Assembly: GCF_030269125.1 (NCBI RefSeq)
Contig: NZ_BSSM01000007.1
Span: 124,001-188,000 of the forward strand
DNA from: Streptomyces hygroscopicus subsp. hygroscopicus
GTDB taxonomy: Bacteria; Actinomycetota; Actinomycetes; Streptomycetales; Streptomycetaceae
Length of the DNA stretch: 64,000 bases
Direction of reading: 5' to 3'
Below, one piece after another: positions 48,021 through 56,853 of this stretch. A model generated the notes under the pieces. It searched no databases. It was not told the origin of the DNA and worked only from the letters and a program-made list of their open reading frames with translations. A program made the position numbers and the translations under genes. Numbering within the stretch: the stretch's first letter is position 1; each line of letters starts with the position of its first letter.

Positions 48021-49529
48021 ATGTCCACGACCACACGCAGCGGGGAAGAAGCCCGTGGCGGGGGCGAGACCCCCGGCGGAGAGAAACCCGCTCCATCGGC
48101 CGCCCTCGGGCTGCCCGCCGCCACCGCACTGGTGATCGGCAGCATCATCGGCACCGGCGTCTTCGCGCTCCCCTCCGCGCTCGCCCCCTACGGCCCGATC
48201 GCCCTGGTGGCCTTCGGCGTCGTCACCCTCGGCGCGCTCGCGCTGGCGATGACCTTCGGCTCGCTGTCCCGGCGCGTTCCGGGCAGCGGTGGTCCCTACG
48301 TGTACGCCCGGGAGGCCTTCGGCGAGTTCGCCGGGTTCCTCAACGCCTGGTCGTACTGGATCACCGCATGGGCGGGGAACGCCGCGATCGCGGTCGCCTG
48401 GGTCGGCTACGTCGAGGTGTTCGTCAACACCGGGCACCGCACCGGTGTCTCACTTCTCATCGCGCTCACCGGCCTGTGGATACCCGCCGCGGTCAACCTC
48501 ACCGGGGTGCGCAACACCGGTGCCTTCCAAGTCGTCACCACGGTACTGAAGTTCGTCCCGCTGGTCTTCATGGCCACCGTCGGGCTGCTCTTCGTCAAGG
48601 CGGACAACTTCGGCCCGTTCAACGCCAGTCACCAGTCCGCGCCGGGCGCCATCTCGGCGGCAGCGGCGATCGCCCTGTTCAGCTATCTCGGCCTGGAGGC
48701 CGCCTCGGTCGTCGCCGGACGCGTGCGTGAACCCGGCCGCAACGTGCCGCGCGCCACCGTGTACGGCACCCTCGCCTGCGCCGTCATCTACATCCTCGGC
48801 ACCCTCGCGGTCCTCGGTACCGTCCCGCACGGCGAACTCGGCTCGTCCACCGCGCCGTTCAGCGACGCCGCGAACAACATCTTCGGCGGCAGCTGGGCCG
48901 GCGACGCCGTCGCGGTGGCCGCCATCGTCTCGGGGATAGGCGCCCTGAACGGCTGGACCATGCTGTGCGCCGAGATGCCGTACGCCGCCGCCCGCGACGG
49001 GCTCTTCCCCGGCGCCTTCTCCCGGCTGCGGGGCAAGAACGACGTACCGGTCTTCGGGATCGTCTCCTCGACCGTACTGGCCTCGCTGATCACGGTGTTC
49101 AGCTACACCCGCTTCCAGGACGTCTTCACCAAGATCGTGCTGCTCAGCGTGCTCACCGCGGTCATCCCGTATCTCTTCTCCGCCGCCGCCCAGCTGTACT
49201 GGCTGCTGGTCCGCGGCCGGGCGAGCCTGAAGCCCGGACGGCTGGCGAGGGACGTCGTCGTCGCGGCGCTGGCGATGGCCTTCTCGTACTGGTCGATCCA
49301 GGGCAGCGGCTACCAGACCGTCTACTACGGCCTGTTCGTGGTCCTGCTCGGACTGCCGGTCTACATCTGGCTCAAGCGCGACCGCGGCGAGTACGGCGAG
49401 ACCGTGTCGGTGCCGGCACCGGCCACCGGGAACCGCGCCCCCGAGACGCCGCCCCCCGTCGCCCGCCCCGCCCGGCGTCCCTGGGCCACCCGGGCCCACC
49501 GCCTCAACCCCCTGCGTCACCACGACTGA
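48021..49529 (+). CDS. APC-family amino acid permease of the arginine deiminase operon
   Basis: A 502-residue APC-superfamily transporter with twelve predicted helices. TALVIGSIIGTGVFALPSAL near residue 38 is the GxG helix-1 signature of AdiC/ArcD2-like exchangers. LFSYLGLEAASVVAGRVREP near residue 218 is the helix-6 substrate region, and YAREAFGEFAGFLNAWSYWI lies in helix 3. It is the first gene of an operon followed at 32 bp by arginine deiminase. Its likely job is arginine import, perhaps in exchange for ornithine (inference from context). AAGGAG lies 7 bp before the ATG. Confidence 0.87.
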   Translation: MSTTTRSGEEARGGGETPGGEKPAPSAALGLPAATALVIGSIIGTGVFALPSALAPYGPIALVAFGVVTLGALALAMTFGSLSRRVPGSGGPYVYAREAFGEFAGFLNAWSYWITAWAGNAAIAVAWVGYVEVFVNTGHRTGVSLLIALTGLWIPAAVNLTGVRNTGAFQVVTTVLKFVPLVFMATVGLLFVKADNFGPFNASHQSAPGAISAAAAIALFSYLGLEAASVVAGRVREPGRNVPRATVYGTLACAVIYILGTLAVLGTVPHGELGSSTAPFSDAANNIFGGSWAGDAVAVAAIVSGIGALNGWTMLCAEMPYAAARDGLFPGAFSRLRGKNDVPVFGIVSSTVLASLITVFSYTRFQDVFTKIVLLSVLTAVIPYLFSAAAQLYWLLVRGRASLKPGRLARDVVVAALAMAFSYWSIQGSGYQTVYYGLFVVLLGLPVYIWLKRDRGEYGETVSVPAPATGNRAPETPPPVARPARRPWATRAHRLNPLRHHD

Positions 49530-49561
49530 CACCCTGACCGACCCATCGAAGGACCACCGCC

Positions 49562-50776
49562 ATGACCACCTTCCACGTCGACTCCGAGGCCGGCCGACTG
49601 CGCCAGGTCATCCTGCACCGGCCCGGACTCGAACTCTCCCGGCTCACCCCGCGCAATGTCGACGCGCTGCTCTTCGACGACATCCTGTGGGCCAAGCGGG
49701 CCCGCGAGGAGCACGACGCCTTCGCCCAGGTCCTGCGCGACCACGGCGCCCGCGTGCACTACTTCGCCGACCTGCTCGCCCAGAGCCTCGACATCCCCGG
49801 CGCCCGCGACTGGCTGCTCGACCGGGTGGTGACCACGGCCACCGTCGGTCCCGCCCTCGTGGACCCGGTGCGCGAACTGTGCGCCGGACTCGACGGCGAG
49901 ACCCTCGCCGGGTACCTCATCGGCGGCCTGCTCAAGAGCGACCTGCCGCTCGCCAGCCCGCACAGCCTGGTCTGGAACTCCCTGGACGACGAGGACTTCG
50001 CGCTCGCGCCGCTGCCCAACCACCTCTTCCCGCGCGACAACTCCTGCTGGATCTACGACCGCCTGTCCATCAACCCGATGGCCAAGGCCGCCCGGCGGCG
50101 CGAGAGCCTGCACGCCGAGACGATCTACCGGTTCCACCCGCTGTTCGCCGCCCAGGCCCCCCAGCCGATCCTGGACGGGCCGGTGGGCACCCTGGAGGGC
50201 GGCGACGTCCACGTCCTCGGCAACGGGGCCGTCATGGTCGGCATGGGGGAGCGCACCACCGCCCAGGCGGTGGAGAACCTGGCCGCCCGGCTCTTCGCCG
50301 CCGGCACGGCGACCCGGGTGATCGCCGTCCAACTCCCGGCCCAGCGCGCCTACATGCACCTGGACACCGTGCTCACCATGGTCGACCGCGACGCCTTCGT
50401 GGTCTATCCGGGCCTCGCAGACTCCCTGCGCTCGTGGACCCTCACGCCCAGCGACGCCCGCCCGGTCCGCTTCGCCGTCACCCCCAACTCCGACCTCGCG
50501 ACCGCCCTCGCCGAGGCGCTCGACCTGGACAAGGTCCGCATGCTGTCCGCGCCGCAGGACATCCGGGGTGCCGAGCGCGAACAGTGGGACGACGGCAGCA
50601 ACTTCCTCGCCCTCGAACCCGGCGTCGTCGTCGGTTACGAGCGCAACGTCACCACCAACACCTATCTGCGCAAGCAGGGCATCGAGATCGTCACCATCGC
50701 CGGCGCCGAACTCGGGCGCGGCCGGGGCGGCCCGCGCTGCATGAGCTGCCCCATCGAACGCGACCCGGTCGCCTGA
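49562..50776 (+). CDS. arcA: Arginine deiminase
   Basis: A 404-residue hydrolase that converts arginine to citrulline and ammonia, the first step of the arginine deiminase pathway. It has the five-bladed alpha/beta propeller landmarks: LRQVILHRPGLELSRLTPRN at the start, PNHLFPRDNSCWIYD near residue 160, TLEGGDVHVLGNGAVMVGMG near residue 216, MHLDTVLTMVDRDAFVVYPG near residue 263, and the catalytic cysteine near residue 393 in GGPRCMSCPIERDP. All match active enzymes. Second gene of the four-gene operon; together with the next two genes it gives ATP from arginine without oxygen. Confidence 0.95.
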   Translation: MTTFHVDSEAGRLRQVILHRPGLELSRLTPRNVDALLFDDILWAKRAREEHDAFAQVLRDHGARVHYFADLLAQSLDIPGARDWLLDRVVTTATVGPALVDPVRELCAGLDGETLAGYLIGGLLKSDLPLASPHSLVWNSLDDEDFALAPLPNHLFPRDNSCWIYDRLSINPMAKAARRRESLHAETIYRFHPLFAAQAPQPILDGPVGTLEGGDVHVLGNGAVMVGMGERTTAQAVENLAARLFAAGTATRVIAVQLPAQRAYMHLDTVLTMVDRDAFVVYPGLADSLRSWTLTPSDARPVRFAVTPNSDLATALAEALDLDKVRMLSAPQDIRGAEREQWDDGSNFLALEPGVVVGYERNVTTNTYLRKQGIEIVTIAGAELGRGRGGPRCMSCPIERDPVA

Positions 50777-50796
50777 CACTTCCCCGAGGACCACAG

Positions 50797-51819
50797 ATGA
50801 CCACCGACCTGCGAGGCCGCTCCTACCTGAGCGAACTCGACTTCACCGCCGCCGAGATCGGCCACCTCCTCGATCTCGCCGCCGAACTCAAGGCGGCCCG
50901 GCGGGCGGGCACCGAAACCCCCCGGCTGACCGGCAAACAGCTCGCGCTGATCTTCGAGAAGACCTCCACCCGCACCCGCTGCGCCTTCGAGGTCGCCGCC
51001 CGCGACCAGGGCGCCGCCACCACCTACCTCGGCCCCGGCGACAGCCACCTCGGCATCAAGGAATCCGTCGCCGACACCGCCCACGTCCTCGGCCGCATGT
51101 TCGACGGCATCGAGTACCGCGGCTCCGCCCAGTCGATCGTCACCGACCTGGCCACGCACTCGGGCGTTCCCGTCTACAACGGGCTGACCGACACCGCGCA
51201 CCCCACCCAGAGCCTGTGCGACGTGTTCACCATGCGCGAGCACAGCGCCAGGCCGCTGTCGGAGATCAGCTACTGCTACCTGGGTGACGCCCGCAACAAC
51301 ATGGGCAACTCGCTGCTGTCCATGGGCGCCCTGCTCGGCATGGACGTGCGGATCGCCGCGCCCCGCGCGCTGTGGCCGGACGGCGAGCTGGTCGCCGCCT
51401 GCCGGGCGCAGGCCGAGCGCAGCGGCGCCCGGATCACCCTCACCGAGGACGTCGAGACCGCCGTGCGCGGGGCCGACTTCCTGCACACCGACGTCTGGGT
51501 CTCCATGGGCGAGCCCGCAGACACCTGGAAGGAACGCATCGACCTGCTGCTGCCCTACCAGGTCAACGCCAAGACGCTGGCCGCGACCGGCAATCCCGAC
51601 GTCGCCTTCATGCACTGCCTGCCCTCCCTGCACGACGACCGCACCCGGCTCGGCCGCCAACTGCGCGAGACGTACGGCCTGACCGGACTCGAGGTCGCCG
51701 ACGAGGTCTTCTCCTCGCCCCGCTCGCTCGTCTTCGACCAGGCGGAGAACCGGCTGCACACCATCAAGGCGGTCCTCGTCGCCACCCTGGCGGACCGGCC
51801 CGGCGTCGTGGAGGGCTGA
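50797..51819 (+). CDS. arcB: Ornithine carbamoyltransferase, catabolic context
   Basis: A 340-residue transcarbamylase. The carbamoyl-phosphate loop EKTSTRTRCAFE (STRTR at residues 57-61), the DTAHPTQSLCDVFT segment near residue 135, and the ornithine-site motif MHCLPSLHD near residue 267 are all intact. In this operon, between arginine deiminase and carbamate kinase, it should phosphorolyse citrulline to ornithine and carbamoyl phosphate, that is, work in the catabolic direction. An anabolic argF is expected elsewhere in the genome. It starts 20 bp after arcA. Confidence 0.93.
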   Translation: MTTDLRGRSYLSELDFTAAEIGHLLDLAAELKAARRAGTETPRLTGKQLALIFEKTSTRTRCAFEVAARDQGAATTYLGPGDSHLGIKESVADTAHVLGRMFDGIEYRGSAQSIVTDLATHSGVPVYNGLTDTAHPTQSLCDVFTMREHSARPLSEISYCYLGDARNNMGNSLLSMGALLGMDVRIAAPRALWPDGELVAACRAQAERSGARITLTEDVETAVRGADFLHTDVWVSMGEPADTWKERIDLLLPYQVNAKTLAATGNPDVAFMHCLPSLHDDRTRLGRQLRETYGLTGLEVADEVFSSPRSLVFDQAENRLHTIKAVLVATLADRPGVVEG

Positions 51820-51822
51820 CCG

Positions 51823-52734
51823 ATGCGCATCGTCATCGCCCTCGGCGGCAACGCGCTGCTGCACCGCGGGGAACGCCCCGACGCCGATGTCCAGCAGGCC
51901 AACATCGACCGTGTGGCCCTCGCGATCGCCGCCCTGGCCCACGACCACGAGGTCGTCGTCACCCATGGCAACGGCCCCCAGATCGGGCTGCTGGCCATGG
52001 AGAGCGCCGCCGACGCCGCACTGAGCGCGCCCTACCCGCTGGACCTGCTCGGCGCCCAGACCCAGGGCATGATCGGCTCCCTGCTGGCGCGCGCCCTGCA
52101 CGACGCGCTGCCCGGACGGCGGATCGCCGCCCTGGTCACCCACACCCTGGTACGGGCCGACGACCCCGCCTTCGGGCATCCGGAGAAGTTCATCGGCCAG
52201 GTGTACCCCGCGGAGGCCGCCCGCGCGCTCTCCCGCGAACGGGGCTGGCACATCGCCCGGGACACCACCGGCTGGCGCCGCGTGGTGCCCTCCCCGGCGC
52301 CCGAGCGGATCCTGGAGACCGGCACCGTCCAGGACCTGCTGGGCCTCGGCACCCTCGTGGTCTGCGCCGGAGGCGGGGGCGTCCCGGTGGTCGACGGCGA
52401 CCGCGGCGGACTGCGCGGGGTGGAGGCCGTCGTCGACAAGGACCTGACCGCGGCCCTCCTCGCGGAGGACCTCAAGGCGGACTTCCTGCTGATCCTCACC
52501 GATGTGCCGCATGTGTACGCCGACTACGGCGGCCCCGGTCAGCGGCCCGTCCTGGAGGCGACGCCCGCGGAACTGCGCCGCGGCGACTTCCCGGCCGGCT
52601 CCATGGGGCCCAAGACCGAGGCGGCGGCCCGGTTCGTCGAGCGCACCGGCGGCCTCGCCGCGATCGGTGCCCTCGACGCGGCGTACGAGATCGTGCACGG
52701 CAGGGCGGGCACGCTGGTACGACCCGAGCCGTGA
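51823..52734 (+). CDS. arcC: Carbamate kinase
   Basis: A 303-residue amino-acid-kinase-fold enzyme that makes ATP from carbamoyl phosphate and ADP, the energy-yielding last step of the pathway. Signatures are RIVIALGGNALLHRGE at the start, VVVTHGNGPQIGLLAMESAA near residue 45, GTVVCAGGGGVPVV-like LVVCAGGGGVPVVDGDRGGL near residue 183, VDKDLTAALLAEDLKAD and the GSMGPKTEAAARFVE region near residue 260. It begins 3 bp after the arcB stop codon, so it is translationally close-coupled. Last gene of the operon; 76 bp then separate it from the convergent PP2C gene. Confidence 0.95.
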   Translation: MRIVIALGGNALLHRGERPDADVQQANIDRVALAIAALAHDHEVVVTHGNGPQIGLLAMESAADAALSAPYPLDLLGAQTQGMIGSLLARALHDALPGRRIAALVTHTLVRADDPAFGHPEKFIGQVYPAEAARALSRERGWHIARDTTGWRRVVPSPAPERILETGTVQDLLGLGTLVVCAGGGGVPVVDGDRGGLRGVEAVVDKDLTAALLAEDLKADFLLILTDVPHVYADYGGPGQRPVLEATPAELRRGDFPAGSMGPKTEAAARFVERTGGLAAIGALDAAYEIVHGRAGTLVRPEP

Positions 52735-52810
52735 CGATCCCTCGTCCGTCCCCGTGACGCCCTCTTCGCGCACCGGTGTGCCCCGCACGGGCCCACCGGT
52801 GCGCGGGCGT

Positions 52811-54763
52811 TCACAGCTTCAGCGTGAACCAGGTCGTCTTGCCCTCGTCGGTGGGCCGTACCCCCCAGCCGTCGGCGAGGGTACGGACCAGGAGCAGGCC
52901 ACGTCCGGACTCCTCGTCCCCTGCGGCGTGCCGGGGCTGGGGGAGGTACGGGCTGCGGTCGCTGACCTCGACGGTGAGATCCGTGGCGGTGCGGCACAGC
53001 CGCAGCCCCACCGGGCCCTCGGCGTGCTGCACCGCGTTGGTGAGGGTCTCCGACAGCAGCAGGAGCGCGTCGTCGGCCGGGACGGGACACTCCCACGAGG
53101 CCAGCGTGCGGCGCAGAAAGGCCCGCCCCTCGGGGACGGAGGAGGGGGCGGCCGCCAGATCGGTGGTGACGGCTGCCAGCGGCGCCGCCGGGAGCTGCGC
53201 GAACAGCAGGGTCACGTCGTCGTCATGGCCCTCGGCGTCCGGCAGCAGTTCGGCCAGCACATGGTCGGCTGCCGCCTCCAGGTTGGGGGAACGCGGGAAG
53301 AACGTGTCCAGGACGGTGGTGAGTTCGCCGACCCGTGCCTCGATGTCGCTGCCCGGCGTCTCGATCAGACCGTCGGTGTACAGCACCAGCGTGGCCCCGG
53401 GGGCGATGTCCGAGCACGCCTGCTCGTACAGCACACCGCCCACCCCGAGCGGCGCGTTGACCGGTGCGGGCAGCGCGCGCACGCCCTCCCAGGGGCCGAC
53501 CACCAGGGTCGGCAGATGCCCGGCCGAGCAGACGGTGACGGTGCCCGCGTCCGGGGCGACGACCAGATAGCAGCAGGTGACCAGCTGGTCGGGCACGTCC
53601 AGGTCGGCGACCACGGTGTCCAGGGCCTGCATCAACTGGCGTGGCTGCATGCCGGTCTTGGCGAGCGCGTGCGCGGCCGACCGCAACTGGCCCATCACGG
53701 CGGCCGCCTCCAGACCGCGGCCCATCACATCGCCGATGAGGACGCCGACCCGGCCGGCGCCCAGCGGTATCAGGTCGAACCAGTCGCCGCCGACGCCGGC
53801 GCCCTGGGTGGCGGGCCGGTAGCGGCTCGCGGTGTCCAGGCCGGGCAGCGCGGGCGGCGTCCCCATCAGGCTGCGCTGGAGGGTGAGGGCGATGTGCCGC
53901 TGCTGTTCCAGCAGGGCCGTCAGCTCGGCCTCCACCTGCTTGCGGTCGCTGATGTCGCGCACGATGGCGCACGCCCCGACGACCTTGCCTCCGGTGTCCC
54001 GGGTCGGCCACAGCGTGACGTCGACGTCCAGCATCACCCCCGCCTTGGTGACCCGTAGCGTCTCGAAGTGCTCGACCTTCTCCCCCTGGCGCAGGCGTTC
54101 GAGCAACGCCCAGATGTCGTCCTGGAGTTCGGTGGGGGCGAGCATCGAGACGTGCCGGCCGATGACCTCCTCGGCGGTGTAGCCGTACAGCTCGGCGGCG
54201 GCCGCGTTCCAGTACGTGATGTCGCCGTCGAGGGTCTTGGCCAGGATGGCGTCCTGGGACGACTCCACGATGGCGGCGAGTTCGTTGATCCGGGCCTCGG
54301 CCGCCTTGCGGTCGCTGACGTCGCGCACGGCGGCGGAGACCAGCAGCCCGTCCGCCGTCTCCATCGGGCTCAGGCTGATCTCGACCGGGAACTCGCTGCC
54401 GTCCTTGCGCAGTCCGTGCAGTTCGAGCCCCGCGCCCATGGGGCGCACCTGCCGGTTGGCCGCGTAGCCGTCGCGGTGCCGGGTGTGGTGGTCGCGGAAG
54501 CGGTGGGGCACGAGCAGCTCGACGGGGCGCCCGAGCAGTTCCTCGCGGCGGTAGCCGAACACGGCCTCGGTCTGGGCGTTGACCAGCCGGATGACGCCGG
54601 TGTCGTCCACGATCACCATGGCGTCCGGCGCCGCCTCCAGCAGGCCGCGGAACCGCTCCTCGGCCGTCGACGGGGCGCCCTGCGGCGCAAGGGCCCCGCA
54701 CCGGCACCGCTCGGGGACCGCCGGCTCCGTCGCACAGGCCGGCTCGTCCACGCAAGGATTCAT
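52811..54763 (-). CDS. PAS-PAS-PP2C phosphatase with C-terminal HATPase (RsbU/RsbW-type fusion)
   Basis: A 650-residue signalling protein. Two PAS sensor domains (about 35-155 and 160-280; VNAQTEAVFGYRREELLGRP and YWNAAAAELYGYTAEEVIGR), a SpoIIE/RsbU PP2C phosphatase (about 300-505; VGGDWFDLIPLGAGRVGVLI, VLYTDGLIETPGSDIEARVG) with its metal aspartates, and a GHKL kinase domain (about 530-650; LLLSETLTNAVQHAEGPVGL, GRGLLLVRTLADGWGVRP). The layout is that of a partner-switching regulator controlling an anti-anti-sigma factor in response to redox, light or ligands. N-terminal Cys cluster: CVDEPACATEP and CRCGA. Its partners are not adjacent. Confidence 0.9.
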   Translation of the reverse strand: MNPCVDEPACATEPAVPERCRCGALAPQGAPSTAEERFRGLLEAAPDAMVIVDDTGVIRLVNAQTEAVFGYRREELLGRPVELLVPHRFRDHHTRHRDGYAANRQVRPMGAGLELHGLRKDGSEFPVEISLSPMETADGLLVSAAVRDVSDRKAAEARINELAAIVESSQDAILAKTLDGDITYWNAAAAELYGYTAEEVIGRHVSMLAPTELQDDIWALLERLRQGEKVEHFETLRVTKAGVMLDVDVTLWPTRDTGGKVVGACAIVRDISDRKQVEAELTALLEQQRHIALTLQRSLMGTPPALPGLDTASRYRPATQGAGVGGDWFDLIPLGAGRVGVLIGDVMGRGLEAAAVMGQLRSAAHALAKTGMQPRQLMQALDTVVADLDVPDQLVTCCYLVVAPDAGTVTVCSAGHLPTLVVGPWEGVRALPAPVNAPLGVGGVLYEQACSDIAPGATLVLYTDGLIETPGSDIEARVGELTTVLDTFFPRSPNLEAAADHVLAELLPDAEGHDDDVTLLFAQLPAAPLAAVTTDLAAAPSSVPEGRAFLRRTLASWECPVPADDALLLLSETLTNAVQHAEGPVGLRLCRTATDLTVEVSDRSPYLPQPRHAAGDEESGRGLLLVRTLADGWGVRPTDEGKTTWFTLKL

Positions 54764-54934
54764 GTCTACCCCGCCATGTCGCTCGTGATGCTACGGACAT
54801 CCCAGCGCAACCGGGCTCCGCCCGCCGTGACTTGTCGCGTCATGGCCGGAACACATACCCACCGCGGGCGTAACCCGTGCAGGACCGGTCCCGGTCGAGC
54901 ACAAACGGTCGCGCCCGCCATGGTGCCCGCCTCA

Positions 54935-54969
54935 GGGACGATCGGCCCCGTTCAAAGGCCCTGAGGGCC
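54935..54969. promoter_or_regulatory. GGGAC-type inverted repeats before the universal stress gene
   Basis: GGGACGATCGGCCC (54935-54948) and GGCCCTGAGGGCC (54957-54969) lie 77-111 bp before the universal stress gene. They resemble boxes bound by DosR/DevR (OsdR) hypoxia regulators in actinobacteria, which also control such genes. This is resemblance only. Confidence 0.35.
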
Positions 54970-55045
54970 CTGCCCGCCGGGGTGCCGTTGCGGCGAGGCT
55001 GGAGCCGATCCCGAACGGGATTCCGAACAACAGGAGGTGGACGTC

Positions 55046-55915
55046 ATGTCCCGCACCGTCACCGTGGGCCTCGACGGCTCCCCCGAGAGCCGTACCGCCG
55101 CGGAGTGGGCGGCAGCCGAGGCTCGGCTGCGCGGCCTGCCGCTGCGTCTGGTGCACGTGTGGGAGCCGGTGACCGAGGCCATGGCGGCGGACCCGGTGAT
55201 CGGCACGGCGACGCAGCGGCACTGGAGCGAGCGGATCTCGCGCGAGGCGGCCGAGGAACTGCGGCTGCGCCACCCCGACCTGGAGGTGCGCTCCGAGCAC
55301 CGGGACGGCTACCCGGGGGAGGTGCTCGCGGCGGTCGCCGAGGAGTCCGAGCTGCTGGTGCTCGGTTCGCGGGGCCTCGGCAGGGTCGGTGGCTACCTCG
55401 TCGGCTCCGTCGGCTTCTCCGTGGTCGCCCGTGCCGGACGGCCCGTCGTCCTGGTGCGGTCCGGGCGGAAGCACGACGACGGCGCCGCGAAGGGCCCGGT
55501 CGTCCTCGGCGTCGACACCACCGCGCCCGACGAGGCGGTGTTCGCCTTCGCCTTCGAGGAGGCCGAGCGGCGCGGGACGTCGGTGCGGGCCGTGCGCACG
55601 TGGTCCATGCCGTCGTACTACGTCTACGGCTTCGCCGCCGACCCCACCTTCGACCAGGAATGGTCCCTCCAGGAGGAGGCCGCGCTCACCGAGGTGCTCA
55701 AGCCGTGGCGGCAGAAGTACCCCGCGGTCGAGGTCACCGAGGAGTGCGGGTACGGGAGCGCGTCGCTGCAACTGGTCGAGGCGTCGCACGAGGCCGGGCT
55801 GGTGGTCGTCGGCCGGCGCCGTCGGCCCGCGTCGTTCGGCACGCACATCGGGCCGGTGACGCATGCGGTGCTGCACCACGCGAAGGCGCCGGTGGCGGTG
55901 GTGCCGCACGACTGA
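55046..55915 (+). CDS. Tandem universal stress protein
   Basis: A 289-residue protein made of two UspA domains (about 1-145 and 150-289). Each has the ATP-binding pattern: VTVGLDGSPESRTAAEWAAA with LVLGSRGLGRVGGYLVGSVG and SVVARAGRPVVLVR in the first, and VLGVDTTAPDEAVFAFAFEE with a weaker VVVGRRRRPASFGTHIGPVT and HAVLHHAKAPVAVVPHD in the second. Such doublets are induced in starvation or hypoxia and bind ATP. AGGAGG lies 8 bp before the ATG. Its neighbour on one side is a PAS-PP2C regulator, on the other an HPF-like gene; together they suggest a dormancy or stress block. Confidence 0.9.
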   Translation: MSRTVTVGLDGSPESRTAAEWAAAEARLRGLPLRLVHVWEPVTEAMAADPVIGTATQRHWSERISREAAEELRLRHPDLEVRSEHRDGYPGEVLAAVAEESELLVLGSRGLGRVGGYLVGSVGFSVVARAGRPVVLVRSGRKHDDGAAKGPVVLGVDTTAPDEAVFAFAFEEAERRGTSVRAVRTWSMPSYYVYGFAADPTFDQEWSLQEEAALTEVLKPWRQKYPAVEVTEECGYGSASLQLVEASHEAGLVVVGRRRRPASFGTHIGPVTHAVLHHAKAPVAVVPHD

Positions 55916-56200
55916 GGGTGACGGACACGAGGCGCCGCGCGCCCCGCTCGGGATGGTCCGGGCGGGGCGCGTCGGCGTGTTCGGGGTTGTGCGCGGGGCG
56001 GACGTGCGGGTGCGTCGCGGCGGTCGGTCGCCGGGCCGTGCGGGCCGTGCAGGGGGAGAGAGCCGTGTCGCGTGAGGGGAGAGCCGTGTGACGTGTTCCG
56101 GCCGACGGGGACGGGGGCGCCCCGCCGTACCCGGCCGTGCCGGTTCGGCGGGGCGCCCCCGCGGTTCTCCTCGGTCGACGTGGTCGCCGCCGACGGCCTC
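55916..56200. other. Intergenic stretch between usp and HPF genes
   Basis: A 285-bp gap with no recognisable gene. It contains short repeats of the type CGTGCAGGGGGAG / AGAGCCGTGTCGCGTGAGGG / AGAGCCGTGTGACGTG (56053-56097), an imperfect duplication of AGAGCCGTGT. It should hold the usp terminator and the end of the convergent HPF transcript. Confidence 0.35.
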
Positions 56201-56590
56201 TCACGCCGCCGTGCCGCCCCGCCAGGGCGGCGGCGTCGCCGTCCTGCGGGTGCAGTGGGCGCGGTGGGTGACGCGGTCGGTGCGGCTGCGCAGGCGGTCC
56301 TGGAGGCGGTCGGCGAGTTCGCGGGCGCTGGACTCGCGGGCGTGGACGACGACGAGGTAGCCGCCCACCCGGATCTCGGCGCCGGCGGTCCAGGGCTGTC
56401 CGACGTGGTGGGCGGACGCCCTGACGATCCGGATCTCGCCGCTCACGGGCGGCAGGCCCGGCCGGCCGAGCACGGCCTCCACCTTCTCACGGAGGTAGGC
56501 GAGGTCCTCCTCGTCCATCTCGCCGTCGGCCCGCACACGTACGGCGACGGGGGCCTCGGGGGCGTGGACCGCGGTGTCCCTGGCAGTCAT
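56201..56590 (-). CDS. HPF/RaiA-family ribosome hibernation factor
   Basis: A 129-residue protein with the sigma-54 modulation / HPF S30AE fold: VAVRVRADGEMDEEDLAYLR and EKVEAVLGRPGLPPVSGEIR near residues 15-55, then VGGYLVVVHARESSARELAD and RLQDRLRSRTDRV. It binds the 30S subunit and inactivates or dimerises ribosomes in stationary phase or low energy. The long-form C-terminal dimerisation domain is missing, so this is the short form; Streptomyces also has a long HPF elsewhere. GGAG lies 8 nt before the ATG. A perfect GGTCCCG...CGGGACC palindrome lies about 110 bp upstream. Confidence 0.72.
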   Translation of the reverse strand: MTARDTAVHAPEAPVAVRVRADGEMDEEDLAYLREKVEAVLGRPGLPPVSGEIRIVRASAHHVGQPWTAGAEIRVGGYLVVVHARESSARELADRLQDRLRSRTDRVTHRAHCTRRTATPPPWRGGTAA

Positions 56591-56702
56591 GTGCTCCACT
56601 CCTTCTGATCGTTGCGTGCTGATCGTTCGGTGCAGCGCACCCAGCGTCCCCCTGCGCCGGCCCCGCCCCCAGGGGCCGGCCGGCCCGGGGGCCGGGGCCG
56701 GT

Positions 56703-56720
56703 GGTCCCGCCCGCGGGACC
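56703..56720. promoter_or_regulatory. 18-bp palindrome between HPF and FAD-subunit genes
   Basis: GGTCCCGCCCGCGGGACC has perfect 7-bp arms around CCCG in the divergent gap of the HPF-like and FAD-subunit genes. It contains the GGGAC/GTCCC core of DosR-type boxes. Confidence 0.5.
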
Positions 56721-56853
56721 CGCGTTTCCCGCCACCGGCCGACTTCCCCGCGCAGCGCCCGAGTTCACCGGGCGTGCCCCGTGTGAGCCCTGTACGCGCC
56801 CCCGCCCGCGCGAGCAGACTGCGGTTCTCCCCGAGGAAGGCAGGTCGGTCACC